From Rhodococcus jostii NBRC 16295 (GTDB taxonomy: Bacteria; Actinomycetota; Actinomycetes; Mycobacteriales; Mycobacteriaceae): a stretch of DNA of 64,000 nt. The position numbers were made by a program, and so were the translations under genes. How positions within the stretch are numbered: position 1 is the first letter of the stretch; the number at the start of each line of letters is the position of its first letter. The notes beneath the pieces are model-generated. The model was not told the origin of the DNA. It was given only the letters and a program-made list of their open reading frames with translations, and ran no database searches. The stretch is from NCBI RefSeq assembly GCF_001894825.1, contig NZ_BCWY01000029.1, forward strand, positions 1-64,000. The letters are read 5' to 3'. Shown here one piece after another: positions 15,733-23,847 of the stretch.

Positions 15733-17883
15733 ATGATGTTTGCCTACATCGCTCGCACGGTCGTCGCGCACCCCTGGCAGATCATTGCGGCCTGGGTGGT
15801 CGCAGCCATCGCCGTCATTCTGTTCTCGCCCAGTCTCGACGACTACACCACCGGGAACCAGCAGACGTTCCTGCCCAGTTCCTTCGAGTCCTCCGAGGCG
15901 CAGGCCGTCGGCAACCAGTACTTCCCCAGTCTGTCGGGTGCCACCGGCAGTCTGGTGGTGGTGCGCGCAGACGACGCCCCGCTCTCGCCTGCCGATCAGC
16001 AGGCGGCGTTGAATCTCGCGACCACGCTGCAGAATTCGGCGATTCCCGGGGTCGTGAGTGTGCAGGGGTCGCCGACGTCGCTGTCCACCGACGGGAAGGC
16101 CGCCGCACTGCAGGTCGTGTTCGGCGGACAACCCGGCGACGACCAGGTCAACGACGCCGTGCCGGTGCTCCGCGACCAGGCCGGGCAACAACTGAACGGC
16201 ACCGGACTCGTCAGCGGGCTGACGGGCAACGCCGCCATTCAGGTCGACACCACTGCCGCATACGACAACGCGGACAAGGTCATCACGATCGCCACGGTCG
16301 TCGTCATCCTGACCCTGTTGGGCCTGATCTTCCGCAGCCCCGTTATCGCCGTCCTGCCGGTCCTCGTCATCGGGGTGGTGTTGGCGGTGGTCACCGGGCT
16401 GACCGCCGTGCTCGCCGATCTGTTCGATTTCGAGGTCAGCACGTCGCTGCAGTCCATCCTCGTGGTCGTCCTCTTCGGTGTCGGCACCGACTACATCGTC
16501 TTCCTGTTGTTCCGCTACCGCGAGCGTCTCCGGCAGCAGGCCGCGGCAGGGTCCACCGCGGACACGCATCGCGAGGCCCTTGTCTTCTCCACCGACGTCG
16601 TCGGGCGCGTCATCGCGTCGTCGGCACTCACGGTCATCGTCGCGTTCGCCGCGCTGCTGCTGGCGAAGCTCGGCTCGCTCACCACCCTCGCTCCCGGTCT
16701 CATCGTCGCCGTCGCCGTCATGCTGGTGACGGCGTTGACGCTCATTCCCGCCGTGTTCACCGTCCTCGGCCGCCACCTGTTCTGGCCGCTCGGACCGGGA
16801 CACGACAGTCCGCACACGCTGTTCGCGTCGATCGGCGCCGCGATCGGGCGCCGCCCCGCGGTGTTCGCCGTCGCGGTCGGCGTCGTCCTGATCGCACTCG
16901 CCTCCTTCGCATCCGGCTACAAGTCGACGTACAACACGCTGGGAGAACTACCCTCCGACACACCGTCTCAGCAGGCGTTCGACACCCTCGGGCAATCCTT
17001 TCCCGCGGGTGCGCTCAGCCCGACCCAGGTCTATGTCGTGGCTCCCGGACCGCTCGATCCCGCCTCGCTCACCCCGCTCGTCACCGCCCTCACGCAGGTG
17101 CAGGGTGTGTCGTCGGTGGCCCCGCCGCGACCGAGCCAGGACGGCCGCGCCGCACTCGTCAACGTGATCCTCGCCGACGACCCCTACGACAACTCGGCCC
17201 TCGACGTGGTGGAGGGACCGATCCGCGACGCCGCCCACGGCGCGGTCCCGGGTTCGGAAGTCGTGGTGGGAGGACAGACGTCCACGTTCGTCGACGTCCG
17301 CGCACAACTCGCGAAGGATACGCGTCTCGTGTTCCCCGTCGCCGCAGTCGCGATCGCGTTGATCCTCGCGCTGCTGCTGCTCGCGGTGCTCGCCCCGCTC
17401 AATCTGCTGATCTGCGTCGCGCTGACATTCGTCGCCACGCTCGGGGCCGTGGTGCTCCTGTTCCTGCACGGCCTCGGATACCCCGGAATCGACTTCTCGA
17501 TCCCCATCGTCCTGTACCTCTTCGTCGTCGCGATCGGCACCGACTACAACATCCTGCTCGCCTCACGGCTGCGCGAGGAATTCCGCAACGGGTACTCCTC
17601 GCGTGACGCGGCGCGGATCGCCGTCTCCAACGACGCCCCGACCGTGGCCGCCGCCGGTCTGATCCTGGCGCTGACCTTCGCATCCCTGACCCTCACCGGT
17701 CTCGCGAACCTCGCCGAACTCGGCTTCGGCGTCGCGATCGGAGTCGCCATCGCCGCCTTCGCGATGGCACCCATGCTGGTACCCAGCCTCTCGGCGCTCG
17801 AAGGTCGCGCCTTCTGGTGGCCCAGCCGGCAGAAGGCGGCCATCGACACCGGCGACGAGCGCGAGCCCGCGGTGCCCCGGTAG
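15733..17883 (+). CDS. MMPL/RND-superfamily transporter
   Basis: 716 residues with the twofold MmpL layout: one N-terminal helix, a large exported loop (about 35-175), a block of about five helices (about 180-350), a second membrane-outside loop, and a second helix block to about 690. Seen: LFGVGTDYIVFLLFRYRERL near 250 and VVAIGTDYNILLASRLREEF near 605, the GTDY motifs that carry proton-relay residues. Family members move lipids, siderophores or drugs across the membrane using the proton gradient. The ATG at 15733 is adjacent to GGGGA. No biosynthetic partner is beside it, so cargo cannot be assigned. Confidence 0.9.
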   Translation: MMFAYIARTVVAHPWQIIAAWVVAAIAVILFSPSLDDYTTGNQQTFLPSSFESSEAQAVGNQYFPSLSGATGSLVVVRADDAPLSPADQQAALNLATTLQNSAIPGVVSVQGSPTSLSTDGKAAALQVVFGGQPGDDQVNDAVPVLRDQAGQQLNGTGLVSGLTGNAAIQVDTTAAYDNADKVITIATVVVILTLLGLIFRSPVIAVLPVLVIGVVLAVVTGLTAVLADLFDFEVSTSLQSILVVVLFGVGTDYIVFLLFRYRERLRQQAAAGSTADTHREALVFSTDVVGRVIASSALTVIVAFAALLLAKLGSLTTLAPGLIVAVAVMLVTALTLIPAVFTVLGRHLFWPLGPGHDSPHTLFASIGAAIGRRPAVFAVAVGVVLIALASFASGYKSTYNTLGELPSDTPSQQAFDTLGQSFPAGALSPTQVYVVAPGPLDPASLTPLVTALTQVQGVSSVAPPRPSQDGRAALVNVILADDPYDNSALDVVEGPIRDAAHGAVPGSEVVVGGQTSTFVDVRAQLAKDTRLVFPVAAVAIALILALLLLAVLAPLNLLICVALTFVATLGAVVLLFLHGLGYPGIDFSIPIVLYLFVVAIGTDYNILLASRLREEFRNGYSSRDAARIAVSNDAPTVAAAGLILALTFASLTLTGLANLAELGFGVAIGVAIAAFAMAPMLVPSLSALEGRAFWWPSRQKAAIDTGDEREPAVPR

Positions 17884-17921
17884 CTGCGCCGTCGGCCACG
17901 TTCCCTCACAGACGCACCACT

Positions 17922-17971
17922 TCTCTGCAGCCGCAACACTTTTCGGGCCCCACAAGCAGTGCGGCTACAGA
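17922..17971 (+). terminator. Imperfect hairpin between mmpL-type gene and alkB
   Basis: CTGCAGCCGCA and TGCGGCTACAG can pair with one mismatch (10 of 11), enclosing about 28 bases. It starts about 40 bases after the transporter stop and could end that transcript or act in alkB control. Confidence 0.35.
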
Positions 17972-18006
17972 AGAAGGGTGCATCTGTCCGCGCGTCCGAC
18001 GCCGAT

Positions 18007-18022
18007 GGGAACATACGTTCGA
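18007..18022 (+). promoter_or_regulatory. LexA/SOS-box-like operator in front of alkB
   Basis: GGGAAC ATAC GTTCGA matches the actinobacterial SOS box TCGAAC-N4-GTTCGA. The right half is perfect, and nine of ten bases of the inner core CGAAC-N4-GTTCG agree. It ends nine bases before the -10 hexamer TAGTAT (18032-18037). LexA bound here would block the promoter, so alkB is predicted to be DNA-damage inducible. Confidence 0.6.
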
Positions 18023-18031
18023 ATCTCGAGG

Positions 18032-18037
18032 TAGTAT
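18032..18037 (+). promoter_or_regulatory. -10 hexamer TAGTAT of alkB, leaderless type
   Basis: TAGTAT is followed by six bases and then ATG at 18044, placing the transcription start at the start codon. Confidence 0.55.
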
Positions 18038-18043
18038 GGCCGC

Positions 18044-18691
18044 ATGACTTCCGCGGATGCGCGGTACGCGCTCCAGGCTTCGCTGTTCGACGACGCGTCG
18101 GGCGGTGTCGAGCTGGGCGAGCTCGGTTCCACGGTGACTCGCCGCCGACTGACGGCCGGGGCGTGGGTGGATGTGCGGCCCGGGTGGCTGACCGGGTCGG
18201 ACGACCTGTTCGCCACGCTCGCGGAGACGGTGCCGTGGAACGCGGAGCGGCGCCAGATGTACGACCGGGTGGTGGACGTGCCGCGCCTCGTCCGGTTCTA
18301 CGGCGAGGGCGAGCCGCTCCCCGACCCGCTGCTGTCCGCGGCACGCGGCGCCCTGAGCAGGCATTACCAACCGGAGCTGCGCGAAGACTTCGCGACGTCG
18401 GGTCTCTGCTTCTACCGCGACGGCTCCGACAGCGTCGCCTGGCACGGCGACGACACCGGCCGCAGCCGCACCGAGGACACGATGGTGGCCATCCTCTCCC
18501 TCGGCACCGCGCGACCACTGCTGCTGCGACCGCGCGGCGGCGGGCACTCGATCCGGTACTCGCTCGGCCACGGTGACCTGCTGGTGATGGGTGGTTCCTG
18601 CCAGCGCACCTGGGAGCATTGCGTACCGAAGAGCACCCGCCCGCTCGGACCGCGGATCAGCGTCCAGTTCCGGACGCGAGGCGTGCGGTGA
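18044..18691 (+). CDS. alkB: AlkB-family Fe(II)/2-oxoglutarate dioxygenase
   Basis: 215 residues. The fold is shown by WHGDDTGR near 144 (iron ligands His and Asp of HxD), a later His in the segment after MGGSCQRTWEH, and GPRISVQFR near 203-211, the RxSxxxR pattern that binds 2-oxoglutarate and closes the site. AlkB proteins remove methyl groups from N1-methyladenine and N3-methylcytosine in DNA or RNA. An SOS-box-like site and a leaderless -10 lie directly upstream. The stop at 18691 abuts the end of the convergent DAHP synthase gene with no gap. Confidence 0.88.
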   Translation: MTSADARYALQASLFDDASGGVELGELGSTVTRRRLTAGAWVDVRPGWLTGSDDLFATLAETVPWNAERRQMYDRVVDVPRLVRFYGEGEPLPDPLLSAARGALSRHYQPELREDFATSGLCFYRDGSDSVAWHGDDTGRSRTEDTMVAILSLGTARPLLLRPRGGGHSIRYSLGHGDLLVMGGSCQRTWEHCVPKSTRPLGPRISVQFRTRGVR

Positions 18692-19780
18692 TCACCCGCG
18701 CCGGGCCGCCACTGCCTGGGCCAGACGATCGAGCTGCGCTGCCGTCGTGTTCCAGTCGATGCAGGCGTCGGTGATGGACTGGCCGTAGGTGAGGTCCTCG
18801 GCCTTCCCCAGTGTGAGGTCCTGGCGGCCGGCCTCGATGAAGCTCTCCACCATTACGCCGACGATCCCCTGTTCGCCTGCCTCGAGACGCGCCGCGATGT
18901 CGTTCAGCACGTCGACCTGCTTCTCGTGGTTCTTGCTGCTGTTGCCGTGGCTCGCGTCGATCACGACCCGCTCCGGCAGACCGGCCTTGCGCAGCCGCGC
19001 AATGGTGTCGGCGACGGTCTCGGCGTCGTAGTTGGGTCCGTCGCTGCCGCCGCGGAGGATGACGTGGCAGTCGGGGTTGCCGACGGTGCGGATCAACGCG
19101 GCCTGGCCGTCGAGGTCGGTTCCGGGGAAGACGTGGCTTGCCGCCGCCGCACGGGTGCCGTCGACTGCGACCTGCACGTCACCCTCCGTCGAATTCTTGA
19201 TTCCGACGGGCATGGACAGGGCACTGCACAGCTGCCGGTGTACCTGGCTGGCGGCGGTGCGGGCACCGATCGCACCGTAGGTGACCAGGTCTGCGATGTA
19301 CTGCGGCATGATCGGGTCGAGGAACTCGCACCCGACCGGAAGTCCCAGCGAGGACACGTCGAGCAGCAGCTTGCGACCCATGCGGATCCCGGTGTCGATG
19401 TCGAACGTGCCGTCCAGGTGGGGGTCGTTGAGCAGGCCCTTCCAGCCGAGTGTGGTGCGCGGCTTCTCGAAGTAGACCCGCATGACGATGTGCAGGTCGT
19501 CGCGCAGTTCCTCCGCCTTCGCGGCGAGCCGGCGGGCGTAATCCATGGCGGCGGCCGGATCGTGCACCGAGCAGGGTCCGACGACGACGAGCAGGCGGTC
19601 GTCGTCGCCGTTCAGCACGTTCACTGTGTCGGCGCGGCCGGAACGCACGGTCGCGGACGCGACGTCGTCGGGGGCATGCTCGGCACGGACCACGGACGGG
19701 GCAACCAGTGGGCTGATGCTCACGGTGCGCTGGTCGTCCAGCCGATCACTGCTGGTAGTGGTGTCGAGAGTGACAGTCAT
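18692..19780 (-). CDS. 3-deoxy-7-phosphoheptulonate (DAHP) synthase, class I
   Basis: 362 residues, the class I (AroFGH) type. Seen: VVGPCSVHDPAAAMDYA near 66-82, RVYFEKPRTTLGWKGLLNDP near 101-120 with the PEP-binding lysine and arginine, GCEFLDP near 150, and VIDASHGNSSKNHEKQ near 270 with the metal histidine. The enzyme condenses phosphoenolpyruvate and erythrose 4-phosphate in the first step of the shikimate pathway. AGGA lies about nine bases before the ATG. A short upstream reading frame rich in aromatic codons (19870-19938) suggests attenuation by aromatic amino acids. Many actinobacteria also have a class II enzyme; this would be the second isozyme. Confidence 0.93.
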   Translation of the reverse strand: MTVTLDTTTSSDRLDDQRTVSISPLVAPSVVRAEHAPDDVASATVRSGRADTVNVLNGDDDRLLVVVGPCSVHDPAAAMDYARRLAAKAEELRDDLHIVMRVYFEKPRTTLGWKGLLNDPHLDGTFDIDTGIRMGRKLLLDVSSLGLPVGCEFLDPIMPQYIADLVTYGAIGARTAASQVHRQLCSALSMPVGIKNSTEGDVQVAVDGTRAAAASHVFPGTDLDGQAALIRTVGNPDCHVILRGGSDGPNYDAETVADTIARLRKAGLPERVVIDASHGNSSKNHEKQVDVLNDIAARLEAGEQGIVGVMVESFIEAGRQDLTLGKAEDLTYGQSITDACIDWNTTAAQLDRLAQAVAARRG

Positions 19781-19833
19781 GGGTTCGGGTTCCTGTTCTC
19801 AGGCCGGCCCTCGAAGACTGTGAAGATTCCCGC

Positions 19834-19908
19834 GAGCCGGTCTGTAATCCGGCTCTGGGGTGGAAGAAGTCAGCGCGTGGTTACGCCGACCGGCCCACCC
19901 GGGGCCGG
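19834..19908 (-). promoter_or_regulatory. Candidate attenuator hairpins of the DAHP synthase leader
   Basis: Two stems stand between and within the leader: CCGGCCC/GGGCCGG at 19890-19908, overlapping the leader peptide codons, and GAGCCGG/CCGGCTC at 19834-19855 downstream of the leader stop. GACCGG in the second stem can also pair with CCGGTC next to the first, allowing mutually exclusive folds. No T-run follows, so control may work through Rho-independent pausing or access to the ribosome-binding site. Confidence 0.5.
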
Positions 19909-19938
19909 CCTGCTAAACCAGAAATATGCGCGCTGCAT
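19870..19938 (-). CDS. Aromatic-codon leader peptide of DAHP synthase
   Basis: A 22-residue frame starting MQRAYFWFSRPAPGG and ending VTTR before TGA. Four consecutive aromatic codons (Tyr, Phe, Trp, Phe) at positions 5-8 are what an attenuation leader sensing aromatic aminoacyl-tRNAs should show. It ends about 90 bases before the synthase start and overlaps the first of two alternative stems. TACTGT lies seven bases before its ATG (19946-19951), so the transcript probably begins at the leader start codon. Such leaders before aromatic biosynthesis genes have been described in Actinobacteria; the identity here is inference from sequence. Confidence 0.7.
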   Translation of the reverse strand: MQRAYFWFSRPAPGGPVGVTTR

Positions 19939-19945
19939 GGCGCCC

Positions 19946-19951
19946 ACAGTA
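19946..19951 (-). promoter_or_regulatory. -10 hexamer TACTGT of the DAHP synthase leader
   Basis: On the minus strand TACTGT precedes the leader-peptide ATG by seven bases. This predicts a leaderless leader transcript, which would put a ribosome on the control codons as soon as RNA emerges. Confidence 0.45.
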
Positions 19952-19998
19952 ACGGCTGCCTCCGGTCGGCGCCACACCTACCCCTCCCCCTGACATTT

Positions 19999-20017
19999 GT
20001 CACGGTGAGGTCGTGAC
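19999..20017. promoter_or_regulatory. Inverted repeat GTCACG-N7-CGTGAC
   Basis: A perfect 6-bp inverted repeat with a 7-bp spacer lies 45 bases before the ABC ATPase start, in the shared gap with the DAHP synthase leader. It could be the binding site of the NarL-type regulator coded in this operon. Confidence 0.4.
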
Positions 20018-20061
20018 GGACGTGTGAGGGTCCGAGAGCCCCCGGATCGCAGTCTGAATGC

Positions 20062-21012
20062 ATGACATCGACAGAACTCCGCACCTCCGCGAAGGCCTCC
20101 GCATCGCCGGCTCCAGCAGTCAGCCTGCGCGGTATCCACAAACGCTTCGGTGACGTCCACGCCGTCCGAGGACTGGACCTCGAGATCCAGCCCGGCGAGA
20201 TCGTCGCATTCCTCGGCCCCAACGGGGCCGGCAAGACCACCACGGTCGACATGGTCCTCGGCCTGTCCCGGCCCACGTCCGGCGAGGTGTCCGTCTTCGG
20301 CACCGACCCGCGCACCGCGATCGCGAGGGGCCTCGTCTCCGCGGTCATGCAGACCGGCGGTCTGCTGAAGGAGTTGACGGTCGAGGAGACCATCCGGCTC
20401 ACGGCCAGCCTGTTCGCCGACACGAGGCCCGTAGCCGAAGTGCTCACCCGGGCCGGGATCGCGGATCTCGCGAACCGGTTGGTGGGCAAGTGTTCCGGCG
20501 GACAGCAGCAGCGACTGCGGTTCGCGATGGCACTGCTCTCCGACCCCGAACTGCTGATCCTCGACGAGCCGACGACGGGCATGGACGTCGAGGGCAGGCG
20601 CGACTTCTGGTCCGCGATCCGTGCCGACGCGGACCGCGGCCGGACCGTCGTCTTCGCAACGCACTATCTCGAGGAGGCCGACGCGTATGCGGACCGGATC
20701 GTGCTGGTACGCAAGGGGAAAGTGGTGGCCGACGGCACCGCTGCCGAGGTGAAGGCGCTGGCCGCGGGACGCACGGTGCGCGCCCACTTCCCGGGCGCCG
20801 ACAAGGACCAGTTGTTCGCGATTCCCGGTGCCGACAGCATCGAAGTACGGGGCGACAGCGTGCTCGTCCACTCGCGGGACACCGACGCCGTCGCGCGTCA
20901 TCTCCTCACGCAGACACCCGCCTGCGACCTGGAAATCATCTCCCGGGGTCTCGAGGACGCGTTCATCGCGCTGACCTCCGACGACTCCGACACGGAAGGA
21001 CAGAACGCATGA
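20062..21012 (+). CDS. ABC exporter ATP-binding protein (DrrA-like)
   Basis: 316 residues. Walker A is GPNGAGKTTTVDMVLGL near 52-68, the signature is KCSGGQQQRLRFAMAL near 142, Walker B is LLILDEPTTGMD, and the H-loop is FATHYLEEAD. The extra C-terminal ~90 residues resemble the DrrA-type tail. It pairs with the ABC-2 permease directly downstream, whose ATG overlaps its stop. Such pairs export drugs, lipids or antimicrobial peptides. The operon continues into a histidine kinase and response regulator, which suggests that export is induced by a sensed envelope stress or compound. Confidence 0.9.
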   Translation: MTSTELRTSAKASASPAPAVSLRGIHKRFGDVHAVRGLDLEIQPGEIVAFLGPNGAGKTTTVDMVLGLSRPTSGEVSVFGTDPRTAIARGLVSAVMQTGGLLKELTVEETIRLTASLFADTRPVAEVLTRAGIADLANRLVGKCSGGQQQRLRFAMALLSDPELLILDEPTTGMDVEGRRDFWSAIRADADRGRTVVFATHYLEEADAYADRIVLVRKGKVVADGTAAEVKALAAGRTVRAHFPGADKDQLFAIPGADSIEVRGDSVLVHSRDTDAVARHLLTQTPACDLEIISRGLEDAFIALTSDDSDTEGQNA

Positions 21013-21785
21013 CCACCCTCGCCGCGGACCGCCGCGTTCCCCCGCTCGGCGGCCTCAACACGACCCTCCTCGGGCTGGAAGTCCGCCGGCTGCTGCGCAA
21101 TCGGCGCACGATGATCATCACGCTGGTGATGCCCGTCGTCTTCTTCCTCATCTTCGGCCTCAACCCCGACTACGCCGGTGAGAGCGCGGGCAACGGAAAC
21201 GTGTCGGCGTACGTGATGATCAGCATGGCGCTGTACGGCGCGATGATCGCCACTACCAGCGGCGGCGCGATGGTGTCGGTGGAACGAGCGTCGGGCTGGA
21301 GCCGGCAGCTGCGGCTCACGCCGCTGTCCCCCGGGGTCTACATCTTCGTCAAGGTGCTCGTCGCGATGATGCTGGGACTGCTCGCCGTCGGCGTCGTGTA
21401 CACCGTGGGCGCCTTCACCTCCGTCCACATGGACACCTCGCTGTGGTTCACGACGGCCCTGATCACCTGGCTGGGTTCCGCGGTCTTCGCGGCCTTCGGC
21501 CTATTCATGGGCTACCTGCTGCCGAGCGAGAACGTCATGCAGATCCTCGGCCCGGGCCTCGCGGTGCTCGGCTTCGCGGGCGGCCTGTTCATGCCGCTGC
21601 AGGACGGCTCGGTGTGGGCGTCGATCGCGCAGTTCATGCCGACCTACGGGCTCAGCCAGTTGGTGCACGCGCCGCTCACCGGCGACGCGATGCAGTGGAC
21701 GTGGCTGGTCAACGTCGCGGTGTGGCTGGTGATCTTCGTCGGCGGCGCGGCGTGGCGGTTCCAGCGCGACACCGAGCGAGTGTGA
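21009..21785 (+). CDS. ABC-2 type permease
   Basis: 258 residues with about six membrane helices. The N-terminus RRLLRNRRTMIITLVMPVVF is typical of DrrB/ABC-2 membrane subunits, and GGLFMPLQDGSVW near 195 lies in the usual C-terminal loop between helices 5 and 6. The ATG overlaps the ATPase stop by four bases. It forms the membrane half of the exporter. Confidence 0.9.
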   Translation: MTTLAADRRVPPLGGLNTTLLGLEVRRLLRNRRTMIITLVMPVVFFLIFGLNPDYAGESAGNGNVSAYVMISMALYGAMIATTSGGAMVSVERASGWSRQLRLTPLSPGVYIFVKVLVAMMLGLLAVGVVYTVGAFTSVHMDTSLWFTTALITWLGSAVFAAFGLFMGYLLPSENVMQILGPGLAVLGFAGGLFMPLQDGSVWASIAQFMPTYGLSQLVHAPLTGDAMQWTWLVNVAVWLVIFVGGAAWRFQRDTERV

Positions 21786-21795
21786 CGGCGGTATC

Positions 21796-22920
21796 GTGAC
21801 TTCCGTGACCACCCCCGACGGCCCCGTCGTAACCAGACGATGGGGCCGCTTCGGTTTCCTGTTCGCGGCCGCGTGGACGGTGTTCCTGGCCCAGCCGTTC
21901 CTCGACGGCTGGGCCGATCGCGATCACGTCCGCGGCTGGATCGCGATGGCCGCCACCCTCGCCTTCGCGGTCACGTACCTCGGGATGTTCCGGTGGTCGC
22001 ATACCCGGCGGGCGCACAACGAGTTTCGGCCGCCGCTGAACCAGGCGATCCCACTCATGGTGGCCCTGTTCGCGCTCGCGACCGTCATGGTGGTGGCCGT
22101 CGGATCGTCGGGACTGTCGGCCGGCGTGTTCCTGGCGGTCTCCGCGATCATGCTGCTCCCCGCGTGGCTCGGCGGACTCACCGCACTGAGCGTCGCGGCC
22201 CTGGTCGAGGTGATCTCGTCGGTCATGGACTGGGGGTCGGGCACGGGGCTGTCGCTGGGCGTGTGCGCGGCGGCGTTCGCGATGTTCGGGGTAACCAAGC
22301 TGATCAACCGCAACATCGAACTGGTCCGGGAACGGGAGGAGAGCGAACGCCTCGCCGTGCAGGAGGAACGCACCCGGATGGCCCGCGACCTCCACGACAT
22401 CCTCGGGCACTCCCTCACCGTCATCACCGTCAAGGCCGAACTCGTCGGCCGCCTCCTCGACCTCGACCTCGACCGCGCCCGCACGGAAGTCGCCGACCTG
22501 GAACGCCTTTCCCGCGACGCCCTCGCGGACGTCCGGCAGGCCGTGCAGGGCATCCGGGGGCTGTCATTGCCGGTGGAGATCGCCAGGGCCGCGGAAGCGT
22601 TGCGGTCCGCGGGAATCGAGGCCGACATGCCCAACAGCACCGAGTCGGTGCCGACCGGCCTGCGTGAGTTGTTCGCGTGGACGGTGCGCGAAGGCGTCAC
22701 CAACGTCGTCCGGCACAGCGGGGCGACACGCTGCTCGGTGACGGTCGGCGAACACGAGGTCACGATCGTCGACGACGGCTCGGGCTGCAGTGAATCCGCA
22801 CACGGGAACGGGCTGGTGGGCCTGCGGGAACGCGCGGCCGCCGCCGGAGCGCGGGTCGTCATCACGCATCCACAGCCCGGCGGATTCTCGTTGCAGGTGC
22901 AGAGAGAAGAGGTCTCGTGA
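21796..22920 (+). CDS. Sensor histidine kinase, DesK/NarX type
   Basis: 374 residues. About five or six membrane helices occupy residues 16-170 with very short loops, so the sensor probably responds to something in or at the membrane. A linker rich in charged residues leads to the HisKA_3 domain, where the phosphorylated histidine is His200 in ARDLHDILGHSLTVI. The ATPase domain follows (ARE-type N-box in WTVREGVTNVVRHS, G-box in DDGSG and HGNGLVGLRERAA). The start is a GTG at 21796, with another in-frame GTG three codons on. It follows the ABC exporter by ten bases and overlaps the regulator gene. Confidence 0.9.
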   Translation: MTSVTTPDGPVVTRRWGRFGFLFAAAWTVFLAQPFLDGWADRDHVRGWIAMAATLAFAVTYLGMFRWSHTRRAHNEFRPPLNQAIPLMVALFALATVMVVAVGSSGLSAGVFLAVSAIMLLPAWLGGLTALSVAALVEVISSVMDWGSGTGLSLGVCAAAFAMFGVTKLINRNIELVREREESERLAVQEERTRMARDLHDILGHSLTVITVKAELVGRLLDLDLDRARTEVADLERLSRDALADVRQAVQGIRGLSLPVEIARAAEALRSAGIEADMPNSTESVPTGLRELFAWTVREGVTNVVRHSGATRCSVTVGEHEVTIVDDGSGCSESAHGNGLVGLRERAAAAGARVVITHPQPGGFSLQVQREEVS

Positions 22921-23525
22921 CGATCCGGCTGCTGCTCGCCGACGACCAGGCCCTCGTCCGCGGCGCCCTCGCGGCACTCCTCGACCTCGAACCGGATCTG
23001 ACGGTCGTCGCGGAGGTCGGGCGCGGCGACGAGGTGGTCGCGGCGGCGCACGAGCACTCCCCCGACGTCGCACTCCTCGACGTCGAAATGCCCGGGCTGG
23101 ACGGAATCGCCGCGGCCGCGGCCTTGCGTGCCGCGGTGCCGCAGACCCGGGTCCTGATCGTGACGACGTTCGGTCGTCCCGGCTACCTCCGCAAGGCGTT
23201 GCAGGCGGGGGCGTCGGGGTTTGTCGTGAAGGACACCCCGGCCCGGCAGTTGGCCGACGCCGTCCGGCGCGTGCATGCCGGCTTGCGCGTCGTCGACCCC
23301 ACGCTGGCCGCCGACAGCCTCGTCAGCGGGGAGTCGCCGCTCACCGACCGCGAAACCGACGTGCTGCGCGCGGCACGAGACGGTGCCCCCGTCGCGTCGA
23401 TCGCCGCGGGACTCTTCCTGTCGGCGGGCACGGTGCGCAACCACCTCTCGTCGGCGATCGGCAAGACCGGTGCCAGCACCCGCGCCGAGGCCGTCCGCGT
23501 CGCGGAGTCGAACGGCTGGCTATAG
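22917..23525 (+). CDS. Response regulator, NarL/LuxR family
   Basis: 202 residues. The receiver domain has acidic DD at 9-10, the phosphorylation site Asp55 in VALLDVEMPG, a Thr near 83 and Lys near 105 (FVVKDT). The C-terminal LuxR-type helix-turn-helix reads LTDRETDVLRAARDG and then LFLSAGTVRNHLSSAIGKTG. The GTG start overlaps the kinase TGA by four bases. With the kinase it forms a complete two-component system, probably controlling the exporter genes upstream. Confidence 0.92.
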   Translation: MTIRLLLADDQALVRGALAALLDLEPDLTVVAEVGRGDEVVAAAHEHSPDVALLDVEMPGLDGIAAAAALRAAVPQTRVLIVTTFGRPGYLRKALQAGASGFVVKDTPARQLADAVRRVHAGLRVVDPTLAADSLVSGESPLTDRETDVLRAARDGAPVASIAAGLFLSAGTVRNHLSSAIGKTGASTRAEAVRVAESNGWL

Positions 23526-23535
23526 GCGCTTCGCG

Positions 23536-23581
23536 CCCGTGAGTGGTTCACGAGTCCAGGGACCCCTTAACCACGCACGGG
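23536..23581. repeat. GTGAGTGGTT palindrome, terminator after the two-component operon
   Basis: CCCGTGAGTGGTT pairs with AACCACGCACGGG with one mismatch. It starts ten bases after the regulator stop and is preceded by a small GGCGC-TTC-GCGCC hairpin, the same composite layout as at 26245-26300. It probably ends transcription before the riboswitch promoter. Confidence 0.6.
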
Positions 23582-23590
23582 CCGGAGGCC

Positions 23591-23596
23591 TATGCT
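23591..23596 (+). promoter_or_regulatory. Candidate promoter of metE riboswitch transcript
   Basis: TATGCT fits a -10 hexamer, with TTAACC 18 bases upstream (23567-23572) as a possible -35. The predicted start near 23603 lies about 50-60 bases before the conserved riboswitch core. Confidence 0.4.
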
Positions 23597-23654
23597 GGCC
23601 TGTGCAGCTGGTTCGCCCGGTCAGGTCGTGAGGAGCCCCGAAGACCGGACCGGG

Positions 23655-23847
23655 CGTCGAAGCACGCCGCACCCTTCTGGGTTCGGGGTGTGAGAGGGAA
23701 CCCGGTGAGAATCCGGGACTGTCCCGCAGCGGTGAGTGGGAACGACCGCCGTCATCATGCACTGGGCACCAGCCTGGGAAGCGACGGCCACTAGGTCCGG
23801 TGGAGTGCGCCGGGTGCCCGCGAGTCCGAAGACCTGCCGACTGTGTC
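23655..23847 (+). ncRNA. Cobalamin (B12) riboswitch
   Basis: The element shows the conserved core GAGGGAACCCGGTGAGAATC (23693-23712 approximately), then GACTGTCCCGCAGCGGT, and near its end the B12 box GAGTCCGAAGACCTGCCG. These are hallmark cobalamin-riboswitch segments in the right order. It precedes metE, the B12-independent methionine synthase, so adenosyl- or methylcobalamin should turn metE off when the B12-dependent MetH can work. Boundaries are approximate. Confidence 0.93.

Noticed and set aside
13840..16815. 991-codon minus-strand open frame
   Set aside because: It spans the ectD and mmpL-type genes on the other strand plus an out-of-frame stretch of the LysE gene. Composition is low-complexity.
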